A DNA stretch of 16,306 nt, from NCBI GenBank assembly GCA_002412555.1, contig DHVH01000123.1, forward strand, positions 1 to 16,306. The letters run 5' to 3'. Shown here in pieces: positions 6,573 to 15,522 of the stretch. Within the stretch, counting starts at the first letter, position 1; each line of letters begins with the position of its first letter. The notes beneath the pieces were generated by a model. The model saw nothing but the letters and a program-made list of their open reading frames with translations. It had not been told where the DNA came from and made no database searches. The stretch is from Marinilabiliaceae bacterium UBA5213. Lineage in GTDB: Bacteria > Bacteroidota > Bacteroidia > Bacteroidales > Marinilabiliaceae. A program made the translations under genes and the position numbers.

Positions 6573-8705
6573 ATGCGCCAACTACTCTACATATTCATTT
6601 TTGTAACCGTTTTGGGCAACATGCCCTTAAAGGCTCAGGTAGATACGGACAGGATGACCATCATCGGTCGCAATGCACTGTACTTTGAGGACTATGTGTT
6701 GGCCATCCAATATTTCAACCATGTCATCAAAGCCAAGCCTTTTTTGAGTGAGCCCTATTACTTCAGGGCCATTGGCAAGTATAGTCTGGACGACCTCAAG
6801 GGTGCTGAACAAGACATTACCAAGTCGCTCGAAATCAATCCCTACTACGTGGATGCCTACAATTTAAGAGGCATTATACGTCAAAAACTGGGCAGGACCA
6901 GAGAAGCGATAGCCGATTACGATAAGGGGATGACCATTGATCCGGAAAACATCAACCTCATTGTCAATAAAGGCATTGCGCAAATAAACAGTAAAGAATA
7001 CGATAAGGCCATTGCGACCTATTCTAAGGCCATTAAACTGTCGCCAACACTGGTGTCTGCCTGGCTTAACAGAGGGCATGCGAAGGTGGCTTTGCAGGAT
7101 ACCACGGGCGGACTCGATGATTTTACCAAGGCCATTTCGCTCAATCCATTTATACCCGATGGCTACGCCAATCGGGCCATTATTTATTACCAACAGGCCA
7201 ATTACGAGGCTTCACTGACCGATTTGGACGAGGCCATAAAACTGCGTCCCGACGATGCCCGCTTCTATCTGAATCGGGGAATTATCCGTTACCAGATGGA
7301 TGATTTAAGGGGAACAGTAGAAGATTTTGACAGGGTGATTGAACTGGAACCAAGAAATGCAATGGCCTACTCTAACCGGGGTATTTTAAGAGCTCAGGTG
7401 GGCGATACCAACAGGGCCATTGAAGACTTTTCAAGGGTGCTGGCGCTGAAGAGCGACGACTGGCTAACGCTTTATTACCGGGCAATGCTTTATATGGAGA
7501 TTGGGGAGTGGCGCAGAGCGCTGGCCGACCTCAACATTGTGGCCGATAACTACCCCGATTTTGCACCCGTCTTCCAAAACCGATCGCAGGTCAAGCAAAG
7601 ACTCGGGGATGCCTATGGTGCGGAACTGGACTATGGCACAGCGGTTAAACTGGAATTGGAACGTCGCCGGCAGTCGGACCAACCCGCTACCGACACCCAG
7701 CTAGCTGCGAATCAGCCCGCAGATGGTAAAAATAGTCAGGAACGCAAAGCCACCCGGACCGAAAAAGATACCGACATCAGAAACTATGACAAAGTGGCTG
7801 TGCTGGACGACTTTGGCAATGAACCTAACGAAGAGGCCTCTACCAACCCGCTGAGGGGACGTATTCAGGACAGGAATATCATCATTGATATGGAACAAGT
7901 CTTTGCGCTCACTTTTTACCCCGGCGACACGCTGGTGCACCGTCTGCGCTATTTCGACATTGAGGTGGATGCGCTTAACAGGCGCCAACCGCTCGACAGG
8001 CCCATTCAAATAGCCAATGTGGAGCAGGAGCCTGACCGTGAGCAGGCTGCCGACATATTTACAAAAATAAACACCATATCTGAACAGCTAAAAACGGCCA
8101 AGGCGTCGGATAAAGCCATCCTCTATTTTGTGAGGGGCACTCTATATAACACAGTGCTGAACCTCAACAATGCGCTGGACGATTTTAACCGGGTATTGGA
8201 ATTGGATCCAAATAATGCGCCGGCCCTCTTTAACCGGGCTTATACCCGCTACAAAATGGTGGAGACCATTCGCAGCATGGAAGCCGAAATTTCTGCGCAA
8301 CAGCCCTTGCAAATGGGTGCTGTTACAACACGTACCACTGCACAAACGCAAGAGGAAGAGCGCCGTATTCTTGATTATGACCTTATTCGCAAAGACCTCG
8401 AAAAAGTGCTTGAAATCAATCCGGATTTTGAATTTGCCCATTACAACTTAGGGATGATTCAGGCAGTAATGCGTAACTTTGAAGTGGCCATTGAACATTT
8501 CTCTGTCGCCATTGAAGCCAATCCCGATTTTGCCGAAGCTTGGTTCAACAGGGGCTTAACGCACATTTTCCTGGAGAATGAAGCTACAGGAACTCTTGAT
8601 TTAAGCAAAGCTGGGGAATTGGGAATATTCAAAGCTTACAATGTGATTAAGCGATACGGGATTAGTTCAGGCGAACTGGAAGAATACGACGAGGACCAAG
8701 AATGA
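6573..8705 (+). CDS. Exported multi-TPR protein
   Basis: A 710-residue protein with a signal peptide (MRQLLYIFIF..., cleavage likely after KAQ at about residue 22). Residues about 30-360 form a continuous array of roughly nine to ten 34-residue tetratricopeptide repeats. The conserved pattern is visible again and again: YxNRGIIRxxxGDxxxAIxDFxRVIELxP. A polar, probably disordered stretch (about 362-425, rich in Q, D, N, E) follows, then a non-TPR segment (430-490). A second TPR block of about four repeats runs from 512 to 690, and the tail is acidic (EEYDEDQE). TPR arrays are protein-binding scaffolds; the signal places this one in the periplasm or outer envelope. It starts 15 bp after the M23 stop and shares ATGA with the helicase gene, so all three are probably one transcript. 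It may be a partner of the M23 enzyme; that is inference. Confidence 0.85.
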   Translation: MRQLLYIFIFVTVLGNMPLKAQVDTDRMTIIGRNALYFEDYVLAIQYFNHVIKAKPFLSEPYYFRAIGKYSLDDLKGAEQDITKSLEINPYYVDAYNLRGIIRQKLGRTREAIADYDKGMTIDPENINLIVNKGIAQINSKEYDKAIATYSKAIKLSPTLVSAWLNRGHAKVALQDTTGGLDDFTKAISLNPFIPDGYANRAIIYYQQANYEASLTDLDEAIKLRPDDARFYLNRGIIRYQMDDLRGTVEDFDRVIELEPRNAMAYSNRGILRAQVGDTNRAIEDFSRVLALKSDDWLTLYYRAMLYMEIGEWRRALADLNIVADNYPDFAPVFQNRSQVKQRLGDAYGAELDYGTAVKLELERRRQSDQPATDTQLAANQPADGKNSQERKATRTEKDTDIRNYDKVAVLDDFGNEPNEEASTNPLRGRIQDRNIIIDMEQVFALTFYPGDTLVHRLRYFDIEVDALNRRQPLDRPIQIANVEQEPDREQAADIFTKINTISEQLKTAKASDKAILYFVRGTLYNTVLNLNNALDDFNRVLELDPNNAPALFNRAYTRYKMVETIRSMEAEISAQQPLQMGAVTTRTTAQTQEEERRILDYDLIRKDLEKVLEINPDFEFAHYNLGMIQAVMRNFEVAIEHFSVAIEANPDFAEAWFNRGLTHIFLENEATGTLDLSKAGELGIFKAYNVIKRYGISSGELEEYDEDQE

Positions 8706-10714
8706 TAGAAATTCCTGAAGACATAGATACGGACAATCCTGAGTTTCAGGATGCCCTGCGATTGATACAATACACCTCCTCATCGGTGTATTTAACAGGG
8801 AGAGCAGGCACTGGTAAATCTACCTTCTTGCGCTACGTATGCAATAACACCCATAAAAAGCACATCGTGCTTGCCCCCACCGGCATTGCGGCCATTAATG
8901 CTGGCGGGGTGACCATGCATTCGTTTTTCAAAATTCCGTTCCGACCCATATTGCCTAACGATCCGGACTTGGCAACCAAGGACCGACGCATCTATGACTT
9001 TCTGAAATACAACAAGGCCAAAATACAACTCATACGAGAGGTGGAGCTGATTATCATCGATGAAATTTCAATGGTAAGGGGTGACACGTTGGATTTTATC
9101 GACCAGGTGCTCAGAGTGTATTCGGGCAATAAAAACACCCCCTTTGGCGGCAAGCAAATGCTGCTGGTGGGCGATGCCTTCCAGCTGGAGCCGGTGGTGA
9201 AGCGCGACGAGTGGCAAATACTCAACCGCTTTTATCAAACCCCCTATTTCTTCTCGGCCAGAGTCTTTCAACAAATCCCACTGGTGCAGATTGAATTACA
9301 AAAGGTTTACCGCCAAAGCGATCCGCACTTTGTCAATATTCTGGATAAAATTCGCTTAAAAAAAGCAGCTGAACAGGAAATCCAAAGCATCAATCAGCAA
9401 CTCAATTCACATTTTCAAACACCTAAGGACGAGCTGTTCATCACTTTGGCTACCCGGCGCGATACGGTAGATTACATCAATGAGCAGCGACTCAGCGAAC
9501 TGGAGGGGGACGAATTCAGCTTCACCGGGAAAATCTCGGGTGAATATCCCGAATCGAGTCTGCCGACCTTAAAAAACCTCATCCTGAAAGAAAATGCGCA
9601 GGTGATGTTCGTCAAAAACGATATGGAGCGCCGCTGGTTCAACGGGAGCCTGGGAATGGTAGACGAAATCAGCGAAGAAGGCATTTACGTGCGGCTCGAG
9701 AACGACAACATCCATTTGGTAACGCTCGAAAAATGGGAGAACCTGCGCTACAAATACGATGAAGCCAACAACCGCATCATTGCTGAAGAAATTGGATCCT
9801 TCAATCAATTCCCCCTCAAGCTGGCCTGGGCCATTACCGTACACAAAAGTCAGGGACTGACCTTCGACAAGGTGGTGATCGACTTCAGTGGTGGGGCCTT
9901 TGCCGGAGGGCAGCTCTATGTAGCGCTCAGTCGCTGTCGCTCCCTGGAGGGCATGGTTCTTAAAACCCCGGTCAAACAAAGCGACATCATTGTCAACCGC
10001 GAGGTAGAGCAGTTTGCGAGAGCAGCTAACAACAAACAGCTGATAGAGGAAGAGCTAAAAAAAGCCAAAGCCGACAGTGCCTATGCACTGGCACTGCAAT
10101 CCCTTAGATTACTCGACTGGCCCAAAGCCATTGGCCATTTTGCCGAGGCCCTTGAATACCGTAACGATTTGAGCAATCCCGGTCTGCAACGTTTCATCGC
10201 AAAAGAAATGCGCTTCATCGATCATTACAAAAACCAAATCATTGATTTGGAAGCCCGTCTGAAACAGAACCAGCAAAATGTAGAGGAATTTGCCCGTGAA
10301 TATTATCTCATGGCCAATGAGTGTGAGGTCAAGTTTAAGGACGACCGATCGGCCATTGCCAACCTAAACAAGGCACTGAAACTCAATCCACACTTTGTAG
10401 ATGCCTTGCTTAGAAGGGCAACCCTGTTAAGAAAGACAGGTGATACGACTAGTGCCGAAAAAGACTGCACCACCCTTTTAAAAATCAAACAACGCCATTT
10501 TAAAGCGCTTTTGTTGCGCGGAAAAATAAGACTGCAACTCAACCATCTGGAACCGGCCTATCAGGATTTATTGGAAGCCATGCACCTACGCGAATCCGAT
10601 CCTGAAGTCTATAAGGTTCTCAGCAAGGTATGCACCAAAATGGGCGAAACAGAAAAAGCCAAAACCTTCAAGAACATTGGCAAAGCTCTGGAAGAAAGCG
10701 AAGAAGACGCTTAA
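8702..10714 (+). CDS. PIF1/Dda-like superfamily 1 helicase with C-terminal TPR domain
   Basis: Residues 1-430 hold an SF1B helicase core. Walker A is GRAGTGKST (33-41) and LAPTGIAA is motif Ia (57-64). Walker B is IIIDE (117-121), motif III VGDAFQLEPV (156-165), and VYRQSD (202-207) carries motif IV's Arg. VHKSQGLTFDKVVID (380-394) and YVALSRCRSLEG (406-417) are motifs V and VI. All key residues are present, so it should be an active ATP-driven 5'-3' DNA helicase like PIF1, Dda or RecD2. There is no signal peptide, so it is cytoplasmic. Residues about 455-665 form a helical part with TPR repeats (e.g. AIANLNKALKLNPHFVDALLRRA at 551-573), an extension not found in typical Dda proteins. The start ATG overlaps the stop of the TPR gene (ATGA). 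A helicase coupled to exported proteins is unusual. The helicase call is firm; its substrate and partners are unknown. Confidence 0.9.
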   Translation: MIEIPEDIDTDNPEFQDALRLIQYTSSSVYLTGRAGTGKSTFLRYVCNNTHKKHIVLAPTGIAAINAGGVTMHSFFKIPFRPILPNDPDLATKDRRIYDFLKYNKAKIQLIREVELIIIDEISMVRGDTLDFIDQVLRVYSGNKNTPFGGKQMLLVGDAFQLEPVVKRDEWQILNRFYQTPYFFSARVFQQIPLVQIELQKVYRQSDPHFVNILDKIRLKKAAEQEIQSINQQLNSHFQTPKDELFITLATRRDTVDYINEQRLSELEGDEFSFTGKISGEYPESSLPTLKNLILKENAQVMFVKNDMERRWFNGSLGMVDEISEEGIYVRLENDNIHLVTLEKWENLRYKYDEANNRIIAEEIGSFNQFPLKLAWAITVHKSQGLTFDKVVIDFSGGAFAGGQLYVALSRCRSLEGMVLKTPVKQSDIIVNREVEQFARAANNKQLIEEELKKAKADSAYALALQSLRLLDWPKAIGHFAEALEYRNDLSNPGLQRFIAKEMRFIDHYKNQIIDLEARLKQNQQNVEEFAREYYLMANECEVKFKDDRSAIANLNKALKLNPHFVDALLRRATLLRKTGDTTSAEKDCTTLLKIKQRHFKALLLRGKIRLQLNHLEPAYQDLLEAMHLRESDPEVYKVLSKVCTKMGETEKAKTFKNIGKALEESEEDA

Positions 10715-10721
10715 CTCGGAC

Positions 10722-11342
10722 TCACTCCTTCTTCTCCGGCATGGAGAGAATGGGCATGGACCAATTGAAATGAATGGATAGCAGTCGGGTTGCAATAATA
10801 ACACCAGCAGTAAACAACTGATTAAGCGCCGGGTCGACACCCAGGTGTCGCAACAGCAAATACACCAGTGCTCCGGCAATACAAGCGGTAGCATAGATCT
10901 CCCGCTGAAAAATCAAGGGCACCTCATTGGTCAAGGTATCCCGAATAACACCTCCCACAACGGCAGAAGTAACGCCCATCAACACCGCCACTCCCGGATG
11001 AACACCCAGGTTAAGTGCCTTTTCCAGTCCAATAATGGTAAAGACCCCAATACCTATGGTATCGAACAGGAACAGCGTACGTCGCAACGATGCCAAAGCA
11101 TTTCTAAACACCATGGCCAGAAACACGCCAGCCAGAATCAAATATAAGTAGATAGGGGTGCTTAACCAGGTTACCGGTGTGATGCCCAACAGCAAATCAC
11201 GCGTGGTACCACCGCCAATGGCCGTCACCACGCCAATAAACATCACACCAAACAAATCGAAGCGCTTCTCAGCTGCTGTCAACACCCCACTCATGGCAAA
11301 TACCATGGTACCAATATAATCCAACCAGAATATAATACTCAT
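10722..11342 (-). CDS. TRIC/UPF0126-family membrane channel or transporter (YicG-like)
   Basis: A protein of 206 residues from the ATG at 11342. The frame extends 7 codons further to a TTG, but ATG followed by SIIFWLDYIGT matches the usual family start. There are about seven hydrophobic segments in two homologous halves. Each half has the family signature: GGGTTRD at about 43-49 and GGVIRD at about 130-135. The first half starts DYIGTMVFAMSGVLTA and the second starts DTIGIGVFTIIGLEKA. This is the bacterial UPF0126 family, related to TRIC cation channels; some members have been linked to glycine uptake. The substrate here cannot be read. The tail is short and charged (MPEKKE). It is convergent with the helicase gene, with only 7 bp between the stops. 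Confidence 0.88.
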   Translation of the reverse strand: MSIIFWLDYIGTMVFAMSGVLTAAEKRFDLFGVMFIGVVTAIGGGTTRDLLLGITPVTWLSTPIYLYLILAGVFLAMVFRNALASLRRTLFLFDTIGIGVFTIIGLEKALNLGVHPGVAVLMGVTSAVVGGVIRDTLTNEVPLIFQREIYATACIAGALVYLLLRHLGVDPALNQLFTAGVIIATRLLSIHFNWSMPILSMPEKKE

Positions 11343-11664
11343 CACTTCAATTTTGTGCCGCAAAGAAAAGAAACTTTCCTCAGGAAAATTGATTCCCTGT
11401 CAAATATTTTCGTTGCTCTTTCACAGAACTAATTTTTCCATTTTCCAACTAACATTTAATAGTATAAATCTTTTCAAGCACGACTAATCTTTGTCAGACC
11501 TTTTTAAAATAAATCCCAAACAAGCACCTTCCATATCAAACAAAGTTGTATCCAGACAATTTCTCTCCATCATTCAGACAATTCACAACACACTGGAAGC
11601 CTTCATTTACCCTACATTTACATTAATTAATCATCATTACTAATTATTATATAACTTTTAAATT
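11343..11664. other. Divergent intergenic region upstream of the secreted protein
   Basis: An AT-rich stretch of 322 bp without a gene. It contains a small dyad TTTCCTcAGGAAA near 11376-11388 and two direct copies of CAGACAATT (11553-11561, 11575-11583). Its 3' end is a very AT-rich leader (TTAATTAATCATCATTAC and similar) before the ATG at 11665, without a Shine-Dalgarno. Transcription of both flanking genes must start here, but no clear TTTG...TAnnTTTG pair is visible on either strand. Confidence 0.55.
11553..11583. repeat. Direct repeat CAGACAATT, 22-bp period
   Basis: Two exact 9-bp copies start at 11553 and 11575, which is about two turns of the DNA helix apart. They lie about 80-110 bp upstream of the secreted protein gene. 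Such spacing suits a regulator binding one face of the DNA; no known site was recognised. Confidence 0.3.
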
Positions 11665-12492
11665 ATGAAAAAAATCTACTTGTTATTAATCGCCGTATTG
11701 GCCTTTGCCGGAACTGCCCCAGCACAAACACTTTTGATTGACGAGAACTTTGAGGACTGGGATCCGACCGGCGCTGACGGATTCACCACCAACGTCTATG
11801 GAAGCTGGAATTATACCACTCCAGGAGGAGCAGCTTTTGAATTAAGAAATAGCCGCTACAAGGTAGGCGACACAATGGTTGACATGGAGAGGGAGGATAG
11901 GGCCATTCCAGGAGCAATCATTTTTCCGGAAGTCCCCACCTGCTCAAAGGTTGAAATAGACTATCGCTCTGGAAACAACCTATCAGTTACCGGCCAACGT
12001 GCCATCTATTTAGCCACCTACGATGAAGTGGGTGATGAATTTACCAAAATATCGCCCGACTATCCAGCGATAGGAAGAGACGTTTTTCAGAATCCGGAAG
12101 CAGATGAATTCATTGCTGAAGATGCGCTATTCCAAACAGCAGTAAACACAGACGACGTGGCTTCTTCCTCTCCCATAAGAATTGCACTTAGGGGCTGGGG
12201 TAACGGTAACCTGCGTATCGAAAATCTCAGACTTTGGAGTGCTGGTGGTGCAACTTCTATTGACGGCACTAAAGATGCTCAAATAGTAATCTACGCCACG
12301 CCCAAAAACATCAAAGTTGGCGGCGATGTTGTCAGCGTTGAAATCATAAACCTTGCAGGGAGCACTATTAAAAATTCTAACACAAGAGGTCTTCAGTCGA
12401 TCAGCACAACTGACATGAACAAAGGAATTTACATCGTAAAAGCCACCGACAGTAATGGCCGTATCAAAGTTGAAAAAGTAATGGTGCGTTAA
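11665..12492 (+). CDS. Secreted protein with type IX sorting-like C-terminus
   Basis: This 275-residue protein has a type I signal peptide (MKKIYLLLIAVLAFAGTAPA, cleavage likely after residue 20). The body (about 22-195) begins LLIDENFEDWDPTG, a typical opening of a jelly-roll beta-sandwich in Bacteroidota secreted proteins; no catalytic motif was recognised. The last ~70 residues resemble a type IX sorting domain, with VSVEIINLAGSTIK, then MNKGIYIVKATDSNGRIKVEKVMVR. The usual YPNP start is replaced by IYATPKN, so it is a variant of that domain. The type IX system would carry it across the outer membrane, to be anchored or released. It is a single gene ending 32 bp before a strong terminator. 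Function is unknown; carbohydrate or surface binding is a guess from the fold. Confidence 0.75.
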   Translation: MKKIYLLLIAVLAFAGTAPAQTLLIDENFEDWDPTGADGFTTNVYGSWNYTTPGGAAFELRNSRYKVGDTMVDMEREDRAIPGAIIFPEVPTCSKVEIDYRSGNNLSVTGQRAIYLATYDEVGDEFTKISPDYPAIGRDVFQNPEADEFIAEDALFQTAVNTDDVASSSPIRIALRGWGNGNLRIENLRLWSAGGATSIDGTKDAQIVIYATPKNIKVGGDVVSVEIINLAGSTIKNSNTRGLQSISTTDMNKGIYIVKATDSNGRIKVEKVMVR

Positions 12493-12524
12493 AACAAATC
12501 ACCAATAGATTAAGGATTCATAGA

Positions 12525-12570
12525 AGAACATCCCCATGGCTCAAAAAGTCCGGAGCCATCGGGATGTTCT
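12525..12570. terminator. Bidirectional terminator hairpin
   Basis: AGAACATCCC (12525-12534) pairs with GGGATGTTCT (12561-12570), and ATGGCTC (12536-12542) with GAGCCAT (12553-12559). One C-C mismatch separates the two stems, and the loop is ten bases. A T-rich tail (TTTGTT) follows on the plus strand. It sits 32 bp after the secreted protein gene and 18 bp past the 3' end of the polymerase gene, serving both. Confidence 0.8.
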
Positions 12571-12588
12571 TTGTTAAAAAACTTACCC

Positions 12589-15522
12589 TCACCCGCCCCT
12601 CGGGTCGGGCTTCAGCGGCAATACCCCCATCTTCTCCACCTCGATGGAAGGAAAGCCAAATTCACTCACGACTTTGCCCAAAATAAGATAAACGCCATTA
12701 CCCTTAAAGGGATAAGCTTTTAAGGTTTGAGGAAAATGAACCGTGTCAAAGAACTGCCCCTCATTATCAATAAAGGCGGCAAAGTGCATGATTTGGCGGT
12801 TGACGGTCCGCACATACTTAATCGTAATCAGCTGTCCCACCACCCGCACCTTTTCACCCACTCTTTGTTGCAGTTCCCGGGCCTTAATCGCCCCCCTGAA
12901 ACTGGTCTGCAATAAGTCAAACCAGGAATAGCCCACCGGAAATCCCAACAGTTCAATCTCATCATAAGCATCTTCAATGGGCTGCTGAATCAGTTGCGGC
13001 AACTGGTATTTTCTGGCCTGCGCAGGAAATAAACGGGTGACGGGCACCTTCGCCTTTTCGCGGGTCAGGTACAAATGCGCCTCCCACAACAGCTCGGGTT
13101 TGTTTTTCCCGGTAAAGCGAAGAGCGCCCAGACGAATCAGCAGGACGAGCTGCTCGCGACCGACGCCTGTCCGCTCAATAAAATCAGGCAAGTCGCGGTA
13201 AGCACCCCCTTGCGCCCGTTCTTCCACCACCCTTTGCGCCAATTGCTGCTCCAGGTCACGTACATGTATCAAGCCCAGAAAAATGTCCTTCCCCGTAATG
13301 GAGGTTGCATAGGTACTTCGGTTAACACAGGGCACATGAATGGCAGCCCCCCAGCGCCTGGCCTCATGCACATACACCCATGTAGCATAAAATCCGCCAA
13401 AATTATTAATCACCGCTACCATAAACTCCAGGGGATAGTAGGCTTTCAAATAAAGGCTCTGGAAACTTTCAACGGCATAAGAGGCCGAATGGGCTTTTGA
13501 AAAAGAATAGCCGGCAAAGGATTCTATCTGTCGCCATACCTCCTGCGCCAAAGCATCCGGGTAGCCCCGCTCCTGGCAGTTGCTGAAAAACCGGTCTGTT
13601 ATCCGCTGAAAAGCCTCACGTGAGCGGTACTTACCGCTCATGGCCCGCCGCAGTACATCGGCGTCGGCCAAATCCAATCCGGCAAAGTGGTGACCCACTT
13701 TGATCACATCTTCCTGATAGACCATGACGCCATAGGTCTCATTTAACTGCTCCTCCATCACCGGATGCAGATAGGTAAAGCCCTGCGGATTATGGAAACG
13801 TTCAATATAGGCACGCATCATGCCCGATTTAGCCACGCCGGGCCGGATGATGGAACTCGCAGCCACCAGCGTCAGATAATCGGAGCAACACAACTTGGTG
13901 AGCAGTCCCCGCATGGCGGGACTTTCAATATAGAAACACCCGTTGGTCTCCCCTCTGGCCAGTAAAGCCTTGACCCGCTCATCCTGCTTAAAACGCTCCA
14001 CCTGATGCACATCTACCTTTTCGCCTCTGTTCTGCGCCACAATCTCCACGCACTCCTTGATGTGTCCAATCCCCCGTTGCGACAGGATGTCCAGCTTTTC
14101 AAAGCCCATATCCTCTGCCATGTACATATCAAACTGCGTGGTGGGCATGCCCTTGGGCGGTAGATCCAAGGCCGTATAATCCGTAATGGGCTGCTCGGTC
14201 ACCAAAATCCCTCCGGCATGTATGGTGCGCAGATTGGGAAAATCGGTTAAATGGGCGGCGACACTCAGTATTTTGCGCGTTACCCCGTCGCCCATGGCAC
14301 CGGGATGCGTCATTTGCTCAATTTCTTCCGTTGGCAGTCCGTACACCTTACCCAGTTCCCGAATGGTAGATTTTTGCTGAAAAGTAGATATGGCACCCAA
14401 CAAGGCCACATGTTCCCGACCGTAGCGCTTAAATATATATTGCTGCACCTCTTCCCGCTCGCGCCATGAATAGTCGATGTCAAAATCGGGCGGCGAGGTG
14501 CGCTTGGGATTCAGGAAGCGCTCAAAATAGAGGTTCAGCTCAATGGGGTCCACATCGGTAATTTTCAGACAAAAGGCCACCACGCTGTTGGCCCCGCTGC
14601 CCCGTCCCACATGGTAAAATCCGCGCGACATGGAATAGCGAATAATATCCCAGGTAATCAGAAAATAAGCGGCAAAGCCCAGCTTGTTAATAATGGCCAA
14701 TTCCTTGTCTACCCGCTCACGGGCTTCCCGGTGCTTAGGCCCGTAACGCTGCACCATGCCATCCAGCGCCAGCTGCTCCAGCAGACCGGCATCGGCTGAG
14801 CGACTGCCGGCATAGGTCTGCTTGTTCTTCACGCTTGTGCAATCCAGATCAAAAGAACACTGTTTCAACAATTGTTCGGTATTGAACCAGATAAGCGGAT
14901 AGCGCTCAAAAGCCGCTTTCAGTCGCCCGGGCGCCACCAGCCAGTCATACTCCGACGCCATATCGGCAGCGGTTAAGCGACTCAGCAAGGTGTTTTTATC
15001 CACAGCCCTCAAATGCCGGTGCACTTCAAAACCGGTCCGGTTGCCAAAAGTCACAGGCTGCCACACCACCAACTTGTGCATTTTAGCCGCTACCGACTGG
15101 GTAACCAGGCGGTTGAGCTGGTTGTGCCGGATCCCCAGGTATTCATTGTCGCGCAAGGTCAAAGGGGCCAGACCTTCCAGCGGAAACACCACAAAGGCAT
15201 CGTTAAAAGGAGGCGGATAGGGCGGCAGTGGCGTTTTGGTCAAAAGATGCTGCGTCAAAAAGCGATTCAGCTCCCCAAAGCCTTTGAAGTCTTTAGCAAT
15301 GCCGGTGTACAACAGTTCCCCCTCATGCCTGAATTCCAGTCCCACCAGCGGCGTAATACCCGCAGTCCTGCACGCTTTCACAAAATCAAACACCCCCGAT
15401 GTGCTATTCACATCGGTCAGCACCAACACCTCAGCACCGGCCGTAACCGATCGCTGCACCAAGGCCTCAGGCGACAACACCCCATAACGGAGACTGTGAT
15501 AAGTATGACAGTTCAGATACAT
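12589..15522 (-). CDS. dnaE: Short DnaE-type DNA polymerase III alpha subunit (probable translesion type)
   Basis: A C-family polymerase of 977 residues, shorter than replicative DnaE (about 1160). The order is: PHP domain (1-about 230), palm with PDFDID (D346 and D348), third catalytic aspartate in EKLDIL (D478), fingers, helix-hairpin-helix region (about 795-840), and OB fold (about 880-965). All three catalytic aspartates are present, so it should polymerise. The PHP site is degenerate: the first His of HxH is Asn4 (LNCHTYHS) and TDH reads TDV (D37, V38). Metal-dependent proofreading there is therefore unlikely. The motif GRGSGANS carries ANS where replicative enzymes usually have AGS, a DnaE2-like trait from memory. 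It ends after the OB fold and lacks a tau-binding tail. Upstream on the same strand is a Y-family polymerase; that pairing is typical of damage-tolerance cassettes. The protein could also be called DnaE2-like or ImuC-like. G+C is higher than in the left of the window. Confidence 0.9.
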   Translation of the reverse strand: MYLNCHTYHSLRYGVLSPEALVQRSVTAGAEVLVLTDVNSTSGVFDFVKACRTAGITPLVGLEFRHEGELLYTGIAKDFKGFGELNRFLTQHLLTKTPLPPYPPPFNDAFVVFPLEGLAPLTLRDNEYLGIRHNQLNRLVTQSVAAKMHKLVVWQPVTFGNRTGFEVHRHLRAVDKNTLLSRLTAADMASEYDWLVAPGRLKAAFERYPLIWFNTEQLLKQCSFDLDCTSVKNKQTYAGSRSADAGLLEQLALDGMVQRYGPKHREARERVDKELAIINKLGFAAYFLITWDIIRYSMSRGFYHVGRGSGANSVVAFCLKITDVDPIELNLYFERFLNPKRTSPPDFDIDYSWREREEVQQYIFKRYGREHVALLGAISTFQQKSTIRELGKVYGLPTEEIEQMTHPGAMGDGVTRKILSVAAHLTDFPNLRTIHAGGILVTEQPITDYTALDLPPKGMPTTQFDMYMAEDMGFEKLDILSQRGIGHIKECVEIVAQNRGEKVDVHQVERFKQDERVKALLARGETNGCFYIESPAMRGLLTKLCCSDYLTLVAASSIIRPGVAKSGMMRAYIERFHNPQGFTYLHPVMEEQLNETYGVMVYQEDVIKVGHHFAGLDLADADVLRRAMSGKYRSREAFQRITDRFFSNCQERGYPDALAQEVWRQIESFAGYSFSKAHSASYAVESFQSLYLKAYYPLEFMVAVINNFGGFYATWVYVHEARRWGAAIHVPCVNRSTYATSITGKDIFLGLIHVRDLEQQLAQRVVEERAQGGAYRDLPDFIERTGVGREQLVLLIRLGALRFTGKNKPELLWEAHLYLTREKAKVPVTRLFPAQARKYQLPQLIQQPIEDAYDEIELLGFPVGYSWFDLLQTSFRGAIKARELQQRVGEKVRVVGQLITIKYVRTVNRQIMHFAAFIDNEGQFFDTVHFPQTLKAYPFKGNGVYLILGKVVSEFGFPSIEVEKMGVLPLKPDPRGG

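Noticed and set aside
9569..9979. 136-residue minus-strand ORF inside the helicase gene, and similar ORFs opposite the TPR and DnaE genes
   Set aside because: They lie opposite strongly supported genes with intact motifs and have no family features of their own.
11343..11363. TTG start extending the TRIC-family protein by 7 residues
   Set aside because: The ATG at 11342 matches the normal family N-terminus, and the extension MRHKIEV is unlike it.
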